Shown here piece after piece: positions 53,439 to 61,940 of a stretch of DNA of 64,000 nt. The stretch comes from Bacteroides caecigallinarum (GTDB lineage: Bacteria; Bacteroidota; Bacteroidia; Bacteroidales; Bacteroidaceae), in assembly GCF_021530995.1 (NCBI RefSeq), contig NZ_JADYTF010000001.1, positions 53,950 through 117,949 on the forward strand. Reading direction: 5' to 3'. Under the pieces are notes generated by a model that was given only the letters and a program-made list of their open reading frames with translations, did not search any database and had not been told where the DNA came from. The stretch's first letter is position 1, and each line of letters opens with the position of its first letter. Both the position numbers and the translations under genes were made by a program.

Positions 53439-56400
53439 TTACTGGTTAAGTTTAGCCAATCTGGTTTCTATCATTTCCGCTATGTCATCGTCTGCCTGAT
53501 AGTTCTGCTGCAGAGACAACAGATACTGTTTTGCATCCAGTTTGCGTCCGAGTTTCACATACACATCACTCAACAGCACAAAACTTCTTGCAAGCCAGTA
53601 GGCGTGCGGTGTACTTACCTCGATATATTGCAGTATTTCCTTCTCGGCTGCCTCAGTCTTTCCTTCATCGAAGTAAATTTGTGCCACCAGATATTTGGCT
53701 TCGGCACCATATACATTTCTAGTATCTCCTGCAAGGGCTTTCAGGTCAGCAAGAGCTTCATTGCTCTGTCCGTTCTTGATGAATGCCTTTGCTCTATAGT
53801 ATCTTGCCTCGTTTTCCAGTTCAGGTGCAAGCTTGCTGTGAGCCATCATAGCCGATGCGGCACTGATAGTTTCGTTTGTATCTCCAGCCATATATGCGCT
53901 GCGCAAAGCACCGGTCTGTGCCTGAAGACGTTCTTCCTGGTTTCCGGCACGGTCAGCCAAGCGTTTATAAAGTTCCAGTGATCGGCCATATTCTTTACCG
54001 TTGTAAGCCATTTGTGCGCACAGTGTCATAGCCTCTGTAGAGAATTTGCTGTCAGGATATTCCAGGACCTTGTTCAGATATGTTGTAGCCCCCTGGTAAT
54101 CCTTTTCGTTATATGCTATGATACCAAGATAATACGAAGCATTCACGCTGAATGCGCCCTGCGGGAATGACTGCAGATACGAAGTAAAGCTATTCTTGGC
54201 CTCAGCAATGTTTCCACGCATATAAACACGTTCAGCAGCTGTATAGGTGAGTGAGTCGCGTTCGTTCACATCGAAGTTTGCCCCACCAGGCAAAGACGAT
54301 GCATACGACATATATTCGTCCACCTTATTTATATCTATATATACAGATTTCAGGTCACGCTGTGCCATCCTTGCCTCTTCACTTCCCGGATAGTCTGCAA
54401 TTACCTTCTTATATGCTGCGATAGCTTCATTGAATTTGTCATTCTGATAATAAAGCAATGCTATCTCGCTTGCCGCCTTGCGGGCCAACTGGCTTTCAGG
54501 CCATTTCTCAACAAGAATCTTATAACGTCCTATAGCATTGTCCGCCTGTTCCATCTGCACGAATGCACGTCCCTGTTCATACAAAGCATCGTCAATATAC
54601 TGCGATGAAGGATATTTAGAAAAAAGGGTGTTCAGTGTCTCTATCTTTCCTGTATAATCACGCTGCAATCCTTTTACGAAAGCTTCCTGGAACAAAGAGT
54701 AGTCACCGTATGAAGGTTCGATAGATACAGCCTTGGCATACTGTGCGCGAGCCTCATCAAAACGGCGTGCATAGAAATAGCAGTCGCCGGCACGATTGCA
54801 GGCATCCCCCCTAACAGAAGCATCTATGGCAGCATCCGTATCTGCACATCTCACGAACCATGTCAGAGCCTTATCGTAATTCTTCTGTTTGAACGATGTA
54901 TATCCCATGTTATAAAGAGCAAGACCATACTCCATACTCTTCTTGTCTGTGGCAAATTCCATATACTGTCTATAGTCGGCAGACGCCTGTGCAAACCTGT
55001 CAAGACGGTATTTTGCCTCACCACGCCAGAAATATGAGTCAGCTTTGGTCTGTGCATTATATCTGCCAAGCTGAAGCGACTGAGAGAAATAGTCTATGGC
55101 ATTCTCGAACGAAGCCTGGGCAAAAGCCTGTGTACCAAGACGGAACAGCAGTTTCTGTTTTGCTTCCAATATTCGCGTTCCAGGCTGGCTGATTTTAGCA
55201 ATGGAGTTCAAGGCAGCCATATAACTGCGAGTGTTCATATACACCTCGATAAGATAATCATTCACCTTGTCGGTATATTGAGAATGAGGGAATTCATTCA
55301 GGAAACGTTCGAAAACCGTCACCGACTCAGCAAAAGGAGAATACGATGTATCGTGGATACACAAAGCATAGTTGTACAGAGCCTGCTCCTTTATCAGCAT
55401 ATTGCGGTTGGATGCAGCCGCCTGTTCGAAAGCCATTCGTGCCTGATTACGCTCTTTCAAATTTAGATATGCAAGTCCCATGTGAAGATAAGCATTCTGC
55501 GACATATCGTCATCAGGACCGGTAACTCTGCCAAGAGAAGCCGCAGCCTCAGAGTAAACCTGTGTATAATAATAACTCATTCCGAGTTTATAAAGAGCAT
55601 TACGCTGAGGGTTTGACACCTCATTGCAATATGCCGAAAGGTTACGGACAGCATCGCTATAGTTCTTTTGGGCATAAGCAGCCTCACCTGCTATACGCCT
55701 CATTTCTACAGTCTTCTCATTTCCAGGATAATTTTTCAGATATTCGTCAGCGACAGAACGGGCCTTTGCATAGTCTCCCGTAATAAGACTTATATCGGCC
55801 ATATAATAAGGAGCAAGCTGGGCGTAGTTCTTATTTCCACAAACAGCAACAAAACCTTTCATCGCCTGTGAGTATCTGCCGTTTGAATAGTCTATATATG
55901 CTAAATTGTATGTAGCATCATCCGCATACTTGCTGCTGCCGGATTTAAGGACAGTAAACCAGGCCGCGGCTTCAGTTGTATTTCCTATCTGCTGATACGA
56001 CTGCGCCAAACGATAAACATTGTCATCCCTTTCCTCGTTACCCAATGCATCGAAATCACAACCTCTGTACGAAGCTATAGCTTTAAGGTAATCATTGTCG
56101 AAGAAATAGACCGACGCCACAAGAGCCTGTACTCTATTCTTATATCTTGATTCAGGATGGGCGGAGAGATATGACTCAAGCCTTTCCATACGGTCAGGCA
56201 AGTTCAGTTCGTATGCGGTACATGCCAACATATATTCCGCTTCGTCCATAAACTCGGAACAGTCGCCGGCATTTACATATTGCATCAGCGTCTGGCGTGC
56301 CGCCGCGTAATCATGACGCAGGAATAACTGCTTACCATCATCAAACAGTCTGCACGAACCCGTCAACGGCTGGACCTGTTGCGCTCCTACAGCCATAGGC

Positions 56401-56447
56401 ATAACAAGAAGCAATCCTGCCATCAATGCATTCCTCTTATTCTTCAT
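53439..56447 (-). CDS. Large secreted tetratricopeptide-repeat protein
   Basis: 1002 residues with a signal peptide (cleavage near VGAQQV), then TPR or TPR-like units nearly end to end (examples: YSQAMKGFVAVCGNKNYAQ, YYQNDKFNEAIAAYKKVIAD, YYLGIIAYNEKDYQGATTYL). It is presumably periplasmic and acts as a scaffold. The downstream barrel gene begins 5 bp after its stop, so the two form an operon, likely with the NUDIX gene upstream (8-bp gap). TPR-barrel pairs occur in Bacteroidetes, but I do not recognise a characterised function. Confidence 0.88.
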   Translation of the reverse strand: MKNKRNALMAGLLLVMPMAVGAQQVQPLTGSCRLFDDGKQLFLRHDYAAARQTLMQYVNAGDCSEFMDEAEYMLACTAYELNLPDRMERLESYLSAHPESRYKNRVQALVASVYFFDNDYLKAIASYRGCDFDALGNEERDDNVYRLAQSYQQIGNTTEAAAWFTVLKSGSSKYADDATYNLAYIDYSNGRYSQAMKGFVAVCGNKNYAQLAPYYMADISLITGDYAKARSVADEYLKNYPGNEKTVEMRRIAGEAAYAQKNYSDAVRNLSAYCNEVSNPQRNALYKLGMSYYYTQVYSEAAASLGRVTGPDDDMSQNAYLHMGLAYLNLKERNQARMAFEQAAASNRNMLIKEQALYNYALCIHDTSYSPFAESVTVFERFLNEFPHSQYTDKVNDYLIEVYMNTRSYMAALNSIAKISQPGTRILEAKQKLLFRLGTQAFAQASFENAIDYFSQSLQLGRYNAQTKADSYFWRGEAKYRLDRFAQASADYRQYMEFATDKKSMEYGLALYNMGYTSFKQKNYDKALTWFVRCADTDAAIDASVRGDACNRAGDCYFYARRFDEARAQYAKAVSIEPSYGDYSLFQEAFVKGLQRDYTGKIETLNTLFSKYPSSQYIDDALYEQGRAFVQMEQADNAIGRYKILVEKWPESQLARKAASEIALLYYQNDKFNEAIAAYKKVIADYPGSEEARMAQRDLKSVYIDINKVDEYMSYASSLPGGANFDVNERDSLTYTAAERVYMRGNIAEAKNSFTSYLQSFPQGAFSVNASYYLGIIAYNEKDYQGATTYLNKVLEYPDSKFSTEAMTLCAQMAYNGKEYGRSLELYKRLADRAGNQEERLQAQTGALRSAYMAGDTNETISAASAMMAHSKLAPELENEARYYRAKAFIKNGQSNEALADLKALAGDTRNVYGAEAKYLVAQIYFDEGKTEAAEKEILQYIEVSTPHAYWLARSFVLLSDVYVKLGRKLDAKQYLLSLQQNYQADDDIAEMIETRLAKLNQ

Positions 56448-56455
56448 ATATATAA

Positions 56456-56986
56456 TTATTTTGTATGTTCTTTAATAAAACGTTCAACCCCTTTACGTAC
56501 AGAATCCAATCCGAACTCCTCTGGGTTTATCTTATCCATAGGCATCCAGAAAGTTGCCGCCACATCGTCCATCGCTCCCAATGCCGAATCGTCATCCACC
56601 CTGCAAAGGAAGAACATATCAAGCGTATGTACAAGAAATCCCGAATAAAGATAAGTATTCGGATAAGAGAACAGATACTCGGCTCTCACCACATCAAGTC
56701 CCGTTTCTTCCTTAACCTCACGAGCCACACCTTCTTCCGCAGTTTCGTACATATCTATAAATCCTCCTGACAGGTCAAGTGTACCCTTGGCAGGTTCTTT
56801 GGCACGTCTGCAAACAAGAAGTTCGTTTTTGGAATTAAGAATAAAGGCAACAGTCGCGGCACTCGAATTGAAATAATACACAAAGCCGCAATCAGCACAT
56901 TTCTTTGATTTAAAGTTATGTTCTTCAAAATGAGCCGAACCACATTTAGGGCAATAATTGAATAGATGTAAAGGGTGCATAATCAC
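56456..56986 (-). CDS. NUDIX hydrolase with N-terminal zinc ribbon
   Basis: 176 residues. An N-terminal zinc ribbon (CPKCGSAHFEEHNFKSKKCADCG) has two CxxC pairs, as in NudC-like enzymes. The Nudix box GGFIDMYETAEEGVAREVKEETGL fits GX5EX7REUXEEXGU (spans about residues 83-106). It should cleave nucleoside diphosphates linked to X; candidates include NADH, by analogy with zinc-ribbon NudC, but the substrate is not fixed. It may be first in an operon with the TPR and barrel genes, with a promoter box at 57006-57013. Confidence 0.9.
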   Translation of the reverse strand: MIMHPLHLFNYCPKCGSAHFEEHNFKSKKCADCGFVYYFNSSAATVAFILNSKNELLVCRRAKEPAKGTLDLSGGFIDMYETAEEGVAREVKEETGLDVVRAEYLFSYPNTYLYSGFLVHTLDMFFLCRVDDDSALGAMDDVAATFWMPMDKINPEEFGLDSVRKGVERFIKEHTK

Positions 56987-57005
56987 ACAAGTTTAGTTAC
57001 AGTGG

Positions 57006-57013
57006 CAAAGTTA
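57006..57013 (-). promoter_or_regulatory. -7 box for the NUDIX gene
   Basis: Minus strand TAACTTTG, with an imperfect -33 ATTG 27 bp upstream. It lies 20 bp before the NUDIX start. Confidence 0.5.
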
Positions 57014-57214
57014 ACAGAAATAATGATAATATGTTACAATTCTGACATAAAGAACAATTTGCCTTATACTAATGTTTATAACATTTAGTTAGTTTATATA
57101 TGTTTTACAAAACAAAACTATAAAAAATATTGTTATCTAACAGTTAATATGCTCTTTTTATTAAAAAAAGAATGTTTTTTTGACTATAATAACGAATTAA
57201 TAAAAAAGTTTTTC

Positions 57215-57222
57215 TACATTTG
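57215..57222 (+). promoter_or_regulatory. -7 box for the Lrp-type regulator
   Basis: TACATTTG, TAnnTTTG type, 32 bp before the chosen start. Its position supports ATG 57254 over an upstream in-frame Met at 57149. Confidence 0.55.
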
Positions 57223-57253
57223 CTTACAAAATGATATAACAATACACACGATT

Positions 57254-57718
57254 ATGGAAAAGATTGATAAATTAGACAAACAGATTCTGGAAATTATCTC
57301 TCAGAATGCACGTATTCCTTTCAAAGACGTAGCAGCAGAATGCGGAGTATCACGTGCAGCAATTCACCAGCGTGTACAGCGTTTGATAGACCTTGGTGTA
57401 ATCATCGGTTCAGGCTATAATGTAAATCCTAAGAGCCTTGGATACATGACTTGCACATACGTAGGTATAAAGCTTGAAAAAGGTTCTATGTATAAAAGCG
57501 TAGTAGCAGAGTTAAAGAAGATACCTGAAATTGTAGAATGTCACTTTACAACAGGCCCTTACACTATGCTTACAAAGCTGTATTCAACAGATAACGAACA
57601 TCTTATGGACCTCTTGAACTCACGCATTCAGGAAATTCCCGGTGTTACCGCCACAGAGACACTGATTTCTTTGGAACAAAGTATCAAGAAAGAAATCCCC
57701 ATTCATTTGGATAAATAA
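57254..57718 (+). CDS. Lrp/AsnC-family transcriptional regulator
   Basis: 154 residues from ATG 57254 (MEKIDKLDKQILEIISQNARI), the classical Lrp opening; the longer reading frame from 57149 contains the promoter and is rejected. N-terminal helix-turn-helix (about 20-55, VAAECGVSRAAIHQRVQRL), C-terminal RAM ligand-binding domain (about 70-150). It probably senses an amino acid and controls metabolic genes; cysK nearby could be a target. Its stop overlaps the next start by one base (TAATG). Confidence 0.95.
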   Translation: MEKIDKLDKQILEIISQNARIPFKDVAAECGVSRAAIHQRVQRLIDLGVIIGSGYNVNPKSLGYMTCTYVGIKLEKGSMYKSVVAELKKIPEIVECHFTTGPYTMLTKLYSTDNEHLMDLLNSRIQEIPGVTATETLISLEQSIKKEIPIHLDK

Positions 57719-58053
57719 TGGAAATCATAACCGAACTTAACGCAGGAGGCATTATAATCGGCCTGTGTACATTCCTTATAATAGGACTTTTCCATCCCAT
57801 AGTGGTAAAAGCGGAATATTATTGGGGTACAAAGTGCTGGTGGATTTTTCTACTTCTTGGAATATTAGGTATAGCAGGTTCTGTTATAACCGACAACATC
57901 CTTGTTTCCACACTTCTTGGTGTATTTTCTTTCTCATCTTTTTGGACGATAAAGGAACTTTTCGAACAAAGGGAAAGAGTCATTAAAGGATGGTTCCCCA
58001 TGAATCCTAAAAGGAAGGATGAATACAGGAAATACTCCGATAATAAAAGATAA
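57718..58053 (+). CDS. DUF4491 small membrane protein
   Basis: 111 residues with three membrane helices and the conserved phrases LIIGLFHPIVVKAEYYWGTKCWW and FGVFSFSSFW-like FSFSSFWTIKELFEQRERV. This is the Bacteroidetes DUF4491 family, as I recall it, of unknown function. Its start overlaps the stop of the Lrp-type regulator, implying co-translation and perhaps a functional tie. A terminator follows. Confidence 0.85.
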   Translation: MEIITELNAGGIIIGLCTFLIIGLFHPIVVKAEYYWGTKCWWIFLLLGILGIAGSVITDNILVSTLLGVFSFSSFWTIKELFEQRERVIKGWFPMNPKRKDEYRKYSDNKR

Positions 58054-58066
58054 ACATTTATGAGAT

Positions 58067-58114
58067 AAAAGAGTTCATGAATTTCTTTGCTGAAACACAT
58101 GAACTCTTTTTTTA
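58067..58114 (+). terminator. Terminator between DUF4491 and cysK
   Basis: 13-bp stem AAAAGAGTTCATG / CATGAACTCTTTT followed by a T run. Confidence 0.85.
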
Positions 58115-58135
58115 TCCAATAAAAACCGAAAAATC

Positions 58136-59068
58136 ATGCAAAACATAAAGAACAATCTGACAGAACTAATAGGAAACACTCCGATGCTTAGACTCAACAA
58201 TATAGAGACAGCTCATAATTCGGTAGCAACAGTTATAGCCAAGCTTGAAATGTTCAATCCCGGAGGAAGCGCAAAAGACAGGATTGCACTCAACATGATA
58301 AACGATGCCGAGAAAAAAGGCATACTCAAACCAGGAGCAACAATAATAGAACCTACAAGCGGAAACACAGGTGTAGGGTTGGCATGGATTGCCGGACTCA
58401 AAGGATACAAGCTGATACTGACAATGCCGGAGACCATGAGTCGCGAACGTCAGCTCCTGCTGAAAGCATACGGTGCTGAACTTGTACTGACAACAGGGAG
58501 CAAAGGAATGAGCGGAGCAATAGAAAAAGCGCAGGAACTGAATTCGGAAATATCCGGCTCAGTAATATTGCAGCAATTCTGCAATCCTGCAAATCCTGAG
58601 GCACACTATAATACTACAGCCGAAGAAATATGGAGAGACACTGAAGGCAAAATAGACGTATTCGTGGCCGGAGTTGGCACAGGAGGAACAATAAGCGGAA
58701 CAGGCTGTAAGCTGAAAGAAAAAAATCCGGCGATAGAACTGGTAGCCGTAGAACCTGACTCATCAGCCGTTATATCAGGAGACAAACCCGGACCACACAA
58801 GCTACAAGGTATTGGGGCAGGATTTATTCCTGACACACTTGACACAAAGATTATTGACAAAGTATATCGTGTAGCAAACGATGATGCGATGACAACAGCA
58901 CGCGAGCTTGCAAATAAAGAAGGAATACTTTGCGGAATATCATCCGGAGCGGCTGCATACGCAGCAATGAAACTATCTCAGGAAAGCAGATACAAAGGAA
59001 AGAACATTGTAGTATTGCTACCTGATACAGGTGAGAGATATCTCTCTACAGAACTTTTCGACAGATAA
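58136..59068 (+). CDS. cysK: Cysteine synthase A (O-acetylserine sulfhydrylase)
   Basis: 310 residues of the PLP fold-type II family. The PLP lysine lies in [12 protein letters not shown] (about residue 44), the phosphate/substrate loop in [13 protein letters not shown], and the glycine loop in [10 protein letters not shown]. It makes cysteine from O-acetylserine and sulfide. A terminator both precedes and follows, so the gene is its own unit downstream of an Lrp-type regulator. Confidence 0.97.
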   Translation: MQNIKNNLTELIGNTPMLRLNNIETAHNSVATVIAKLEMFNPGGSAKDRIALNMINDAEKKGILKPGATIIEPTSGNTGVGLAWIAGLKGYKLILTMPETMSRERQLLLKAYGAELVLTTGSKGMSGAIEKAQELNSEISGSVILQQFCNPANPEAHYNTTAEEIWRDTEGKIDVFVAGVGTGGTISGTGCKLKEKNPAIELVAVEPDSSAVISGDKPGPHKLQGIGAGFIPDTLDTKIIDKVYRVANDDAMTTARELANKEGILCGISSGAAAYAAMKLSQESRYKGKNIVVLLPDTGERYLSTELFDR

Positions 59069-59071
59069 CAA

Positions 59072-59097
59072 AAAAGCCTCGCAAATGCGAGGCTTTT
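59072..59097. terminator. Bidirectional terminator between cysK and mntA-like gene
   Basis: 11-bp stem AAAAGCCTCGC / GCGAGGCTTTT with a 4-nt loop; T runs on both strands suit convergent genes. Confidence 0.9.
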
Positions 59098-59108
59098 CTT
59101 ATATACTA

Positions 59109-59414
59109 TCAACTCTCTTTCTTATAAAAAATCTTTCCCACACGGTTTATATGCTCACCTATAGGAGTATCCACATTCTTATTATAATCAACCACATCAA
59201 CCTTATAAAGCAATCCCAAATCCTCTATCTGAATATTTATATCCATCAGTTGATTAAATGTGAGATCATGTCCTATAGCCGCCAAATCAATATCAGACCC
59301 TTCCGAATAAGAGCCTTTGGCTCTGGAACCAAAAATAAGCACCTCTTCAATATTCGGAAAACGCTGAAAGACACTGCATATATCCGCTACAACCGTATCA
59401 CTCAAGCCGTACAT
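59109..59414 (-). CDS. MntA-type minimal nucleotidyltransferase (antitoxin)
   Basis: 101 residues with the minimal nucleotidyltransferase motif GSRAKGSYSEGSDIDL, which fits GSx10DxD exactly. In characterised HepT/MntA pairs the enzyme adds AMP to the HEPN toxin to silence it. It follows the HEPN gene by 27 bp on the same strand. Size fits the small MNT family. The activity is inferred from motif and pairing. Confidence 0.88.
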   Translation of the reverse strand: MYGLSDTVVADICSVFQRFPNIEEVLIFGSRAKGSYSEGSDIDLAAIGHDLTFNQLMDINIQIEDLGLLYKVDVVDYNKNVDTPIGEHINRVGKIFYKKES

Positions 59415-59441
59415 AATGTATTTATCAATTTAGTTTATCAG

Positions 59442-59888
59442 TTAAGCCAACCCCAAGCGGAGTTTCTCCTGTTCGAGTTTATCATCCAACTGTTTCAGCA
59501 GACGAGAATATTCATCATATATCTTGCGTACAATCTCAATGGCATCTCCCTCATTATAAGTATGCGAAGTGGTTATCCGTGCCTTAGCCATTCTGCGCCA
59601 ACCATCATGGTTTGAAATCATACCATCCTCAAACGCCATCTGAAGTGTACCATTCGGACCTTGTACAAACTCGTAGCCCTTATACCTCATCAAATCCTGA
59701 AGAGTCTTCCAGGCAAGTTCGAAAGTATACTCAAAACGCTGTATCAACCCTTCCATTTCCAGTTCAGACAAATCATCCGCCCTCTTTTCAGATTCTGTTA
59801 AATCCAGAATACGCTTATTCGCACGATGATAGCTATCATATCTTTGCAGCCAACGTATATCCTGTTCCATATTTATATCAATAGTCAT
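59442..59888 (-). CDS. HepT-type HEPN protein (toxin / HI0074-like)
   Basis: 148 residues, all helical, with the HEPN ribonuclease motif RITTSHTY, which fits Rx4HxY exactly, the form found in HepT toxins modified on Tyr. The N-terminal part matches the HI0074 nucleotidyltransferase substrate-binding family (YTFELAWKTLQDLMRYKG). An alternative start lies at 59870 (MEQDIRWLQRY). Together with the downstream nucleotidyltransferase it forms a likely toxin-antitoxin pair. Confidence 0.88.
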   Translation of the reverse strand: MTIDINMEQDIRWLQRYDSYHRANKRILDLTESEKRADDLSELEMEGLIQRFEYTFELAWKTLQDLMRYKGYEFVQGPNGTLQMAFEDGMISNHDGWRRMAKARITTSHTYNEGDAIEIVRKIYDEYSRLLKQLDDKLEQEKLRLGLA

Positions 59889-60027
59889 ATATTTATAAAA
59901 TGAAATACGAGTAACACAAAGATAACGATTTATTATAAATCGTCAAAATACTATACTAAAGAAATATAAATGAATGAAATTAACTTTCTGAGAATAAACT
60001 AGATTAAAGAAAGAATATCTTCTAAAG

Positions 60028-60102
60028 TGGGCGTTGACGGATTCGAACCGCCGACCCTCTGCTTGTAAGGCAGATGCTCTGAACCAGCTGAGCTAAACGC
60101 CC
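60028..60102 (-). tRNA. tRNA-Val (anticodon TAC), copy 4 of 4 in transcription order
   Basis: Acceptor GGGCGTT/AACGCCC, anticodon loop CTTACAA with TAC, T-arm GGCGGTTCGAATCCGTC; CCA not encoded. Identical to the three other copies upstream. Confidence 0.96.
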
Positions 60103-60138
60103 GAAAGGAGAATATTTGATCAAATTATTTCTTTGAAG

Positions 60139-60213
60139 TGGGCGTTGACGGATTCGAACCGCCGACCCTCTGCTTGTAAGGCAGATGCTCTGAACCAGCT
60201 GAGCTAAACGCCC
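60139..60213 (-). tRNA. tRNA-Val (anticodon TAC), copy 3 of 4
   Basis: Same 75-nt sequence as its neighbours; the 36-nt spacer to the next copy differs slightly. Confidence 0.96.
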
Positions 60214-60248
60214 GAAAGGGGGAAATTTGATCAATTATTTTTTAGGAG

Positions 60249-60323
60249 TGGGCGTTGACGGATTCGAACCGCCGACCCTCTGCTTGTAAGGCAGATGCTC
60301 TGAACCAGCTGAGCTAAACGCCC
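60249..60323 (-). tRNA. tRNA-Val (anticodon TAC), copy 2 of 4
   Basis: Same 75-nt sequence; repeat period to the neighbouring copy is 110 bp. Confidence 0.96.
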
Positions 60324-60356
60324 CTAAAACAAATTGATAAAGAGATTTAATCGGAG

Positions 60357-60431
60357 TGGGCGTTGACGGATTCGAACCGCCGACCCTCTGCTTGTAAGGC
60401 AGATGCTCTGAACCAGCTGAGCTAAACGCCC
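60357..60431 (-). tRNA. tRNA-Val (anticodon TAC), copy 1 of 4
   Basis: First copy after the promoter box at 60459-60466. Same 75-nt sequence; period to copy 2 is 108 bp. Confidence 0.96.
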
Positions 60432-60458
60432 GAAAAGGTCTCTTTGTCAATTGCGATG

Positions 60459-60466
60459 CAAAGGTA
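60459..60466 (-). promoter_or_regulatory. -7 box of the tRNA-Val array
   Basis: Minus strand TACCTTTG, the same stable-RNA type box as for tRNA-Glu, 27 bp before the first tRNA-Val. Confidence 0.65.
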
Positions 60467-60574
60467 TTACTTTTTTTTTAACCGACAATACATTTCCCGT
60501 TTTTTTTCTCAAAAAAACCTGTTTTTATTCTTTTTCGTACGTAATCATCATGCAGAAAGACCTTACATGTTTAT

Positions 60575-60660
60575 CTCCACACGGCCGTGTGGAGTACTCG
60601 ACACGAACGTGAGGAGAACTCCGCACGAACGTGTGGAGATCTTGACACGAGCGTGTGGAG
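60575..60660. repeat. Array of four 20-bp palindromes phased at 22 bp
   Basis: Unit 1 is the perfect palindrome CTCCACACGGCCGTGTGGAG (60575-60594). Units 2-4 (60597-60616, 60619-60638, 60641-60660) keep CTC...GAG ends and a CACGAACGTG-type core with small changes. Centres are 60584.5, 60606.5, 60628.5 and 60650.5, exactly 22 bp apart with 2-bp linkers. Lies between divergent transcription units, so a terminator role is unlikely here. Confidence 0.88.
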
Positions 60661-60852
60661 ACAGACCAGTTTTGTATTTCTGAAAACTGAAACACCTCAT
60701 TCATTTCAGTAAGTCAAAAAGACATTTCAGAAAGTTAAAATCTTATCATACAGTCAGCGCATCCCCCGAGTTTGAAGGTTCAATACAGATAAGCCGCGAG
60801 AAAGTTACTGCAATAAAAATGTGGTTGGCTGAGGGAATATAATATTAAACTA

Positions 60853-60860
60853 TATCTTTG
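60853..60860 (+). promoter_or_regulatory. -7 box for the CaCA antiporter
   Basis: TATCTTTG, TAnnTTTG type, 29 bp before the start. Confidence 0.5.
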
Positions 60861-60889
60861 CAACCGGAAAAAACAATAAACTAAAAGTT

Positions 60890-61858
60890 ATGATTTGGAA
60901 TATCTTTATATTGGTTGCAGGTCTGGCATTGATATTGGTTGGGGCCAACGCACTGACAGACGGAGCCGCATCGGTGGCTAAACGATTTAAAATATCCGAC
61001 CTCGTAATCGGTCTTACTATCGTAGCATTCGGTACATCAGCACCTGAGTTGGTAATAAGCCTCCTGTCTTCAATACAGGGTAGCGCGGAAATGGCGATAG
61101 GTAATGTGGTGGGTAGCAATATCTTCAACATACTTATGATTATAGGCTGTACGGCTATGGTACTCCCGATACAGGTGGGACAAGGCACAATGAGCAAGGA
61201 GATACCTCTGGTTATTCTTTCTTCGTTTGTACTTGCCTTTATGGCCAATGATATCTGGCTTGACGGTGGAAGCAGCAATGTGATAGGCCGTGCCGACGGA
61301 CTTGTACTGTTGGCTTTCTTCCTTATATTCATGCGCTACACATTCTCCATAGCCCGCAATCAGGAGGGAGAATCTGAAGAACAGAAAATAGCAGAAATGC
61401 CTGTATGGCGTTCTTCAGTCTATATCCTTGGCGGACTGGCAGGACTTATTTTCGGAGGACAATGGTTTGTGGAAGGTGCCAGCGGTATAGCCTCATCGCT
61501 TGGAGTGAGCGACTCTATTATAGGTCTGACACTCGTAGCCGGAGGTACATCACTGCCTGAGCTTGCCACTTCGGTGACAGCCGCTCTGAAAAAGAATCCT
61601 GGAATAGCTATAGGAAACGTGATAGGAAGCAACCTGTTCAATCTGTTCTTCGTACTGGGATGCAGTGCTTCTGTATCGCCACTACCTATGGGAAATATCA
61701 ACAATGTTGATATTCTGGTACTTGTATTGTCGTCCGTACTGTTCTGGCTGGTAGGCTGGTTCTTCAAAAAACGTACTATTACAAGAATCGAGGGTGCCTT
61801 ACTTGTGATTTGTTATATAGCTTACACAACATATCTTATTATGCAGCAACAGGCATAA
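60890..61858 (+). CDS. Calcium/sodium antiporter (CaCA family, YrbG-like)
   Basis: 322 residues with about ten helices in two inverted halves. Each half has the CaCA alpha-repeat: VIGLTIVAFGTSAPELVISL with GNVVGSNIFNI, and IIGLTLVAGGTSLPELATSV with GNVIGSNLFNL. The acidic residues of GTSAPE and GTSLPE coordinate the exchanged ions. It likely exchanges Ca2+ for Na+ or H+ at the inner membrane. A bidirectional terminator separates it from trpS. Confidence 0.95.
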   Translation: MIWNIFILVAGLALILVGANALTDGAASVAKRFKISDLVIGLTIVAFGTSAPELVISLLSSIQGSAEMAIGNVVGSNIFNILMIIGCTAMVLPIQVGQGTMSKEIPLVILSSFVLAFMANDIWLDGGSSNVIGRADGLVLLAFFLIFMRYTFSIARNQEGESEEQKIAEMPVWRSSVYILGGLAGLIFGGQWFVEGASGIASSLGVSDSIIGLTLVAGGTSLPELATSVTAALKKNPGIAIGNVIGSNLFNLFFVLGCSASVSPLPMGNINNVDILVLVLSSVLFWLVGWFFKKRTITRIEGALLVICYIAYTTYLIMQQQA

Positions 61859-61873
61859 CAGACATATATAAAG

Positions 61874-61920
61874 AAAACGTCCGGAGAGATAAACACAATT
61901 ATCATCCGGACGTTTTTCTT
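61874..61920. terminator. Bidirectional terminator between antiporter and trpS
   Basis: 12-bp stem AAAACGTCCGGA / TCCGGACGTTTT around an inner GATAA/TTATC stem, with T runs on both sides. Confidence 0.88.
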
Positions 61921-61940
61921 TATATATTAGTTCAAAAAAA

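Larger units (their letters stand above)
60432..60889. other. Divergent non-coding gap with tRNA promoter and palindrome array
   Basis: From left to right: the tRNA-Val promoter box, a T-rich stretch (60471-60520), the 22-bp phased palindrome array (60575-60660), about 190 bp with nothing recognised, and the antiporter promoter box. No reading frame supported. Confidence 0.7.

Noticed and set aside
57149..57253. N-terminal extension of the Lrp-type regulator
   Set aside because: It contains the promoter box at 57215-57222, and the family start is at 57254.
60028..60431. Regular repeats with short spacers resembling a CRISPR array
   Set aside because: The repeats are 75-nt tRNA-Val genes with full cloverleaf features; spacers are similar to each other and no cas gene is present.
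60575..60660. CRISPR-like reading of the 22-bp palindrome array
   Set aside because: The linkers are only 2 bp, so there are no spacers.
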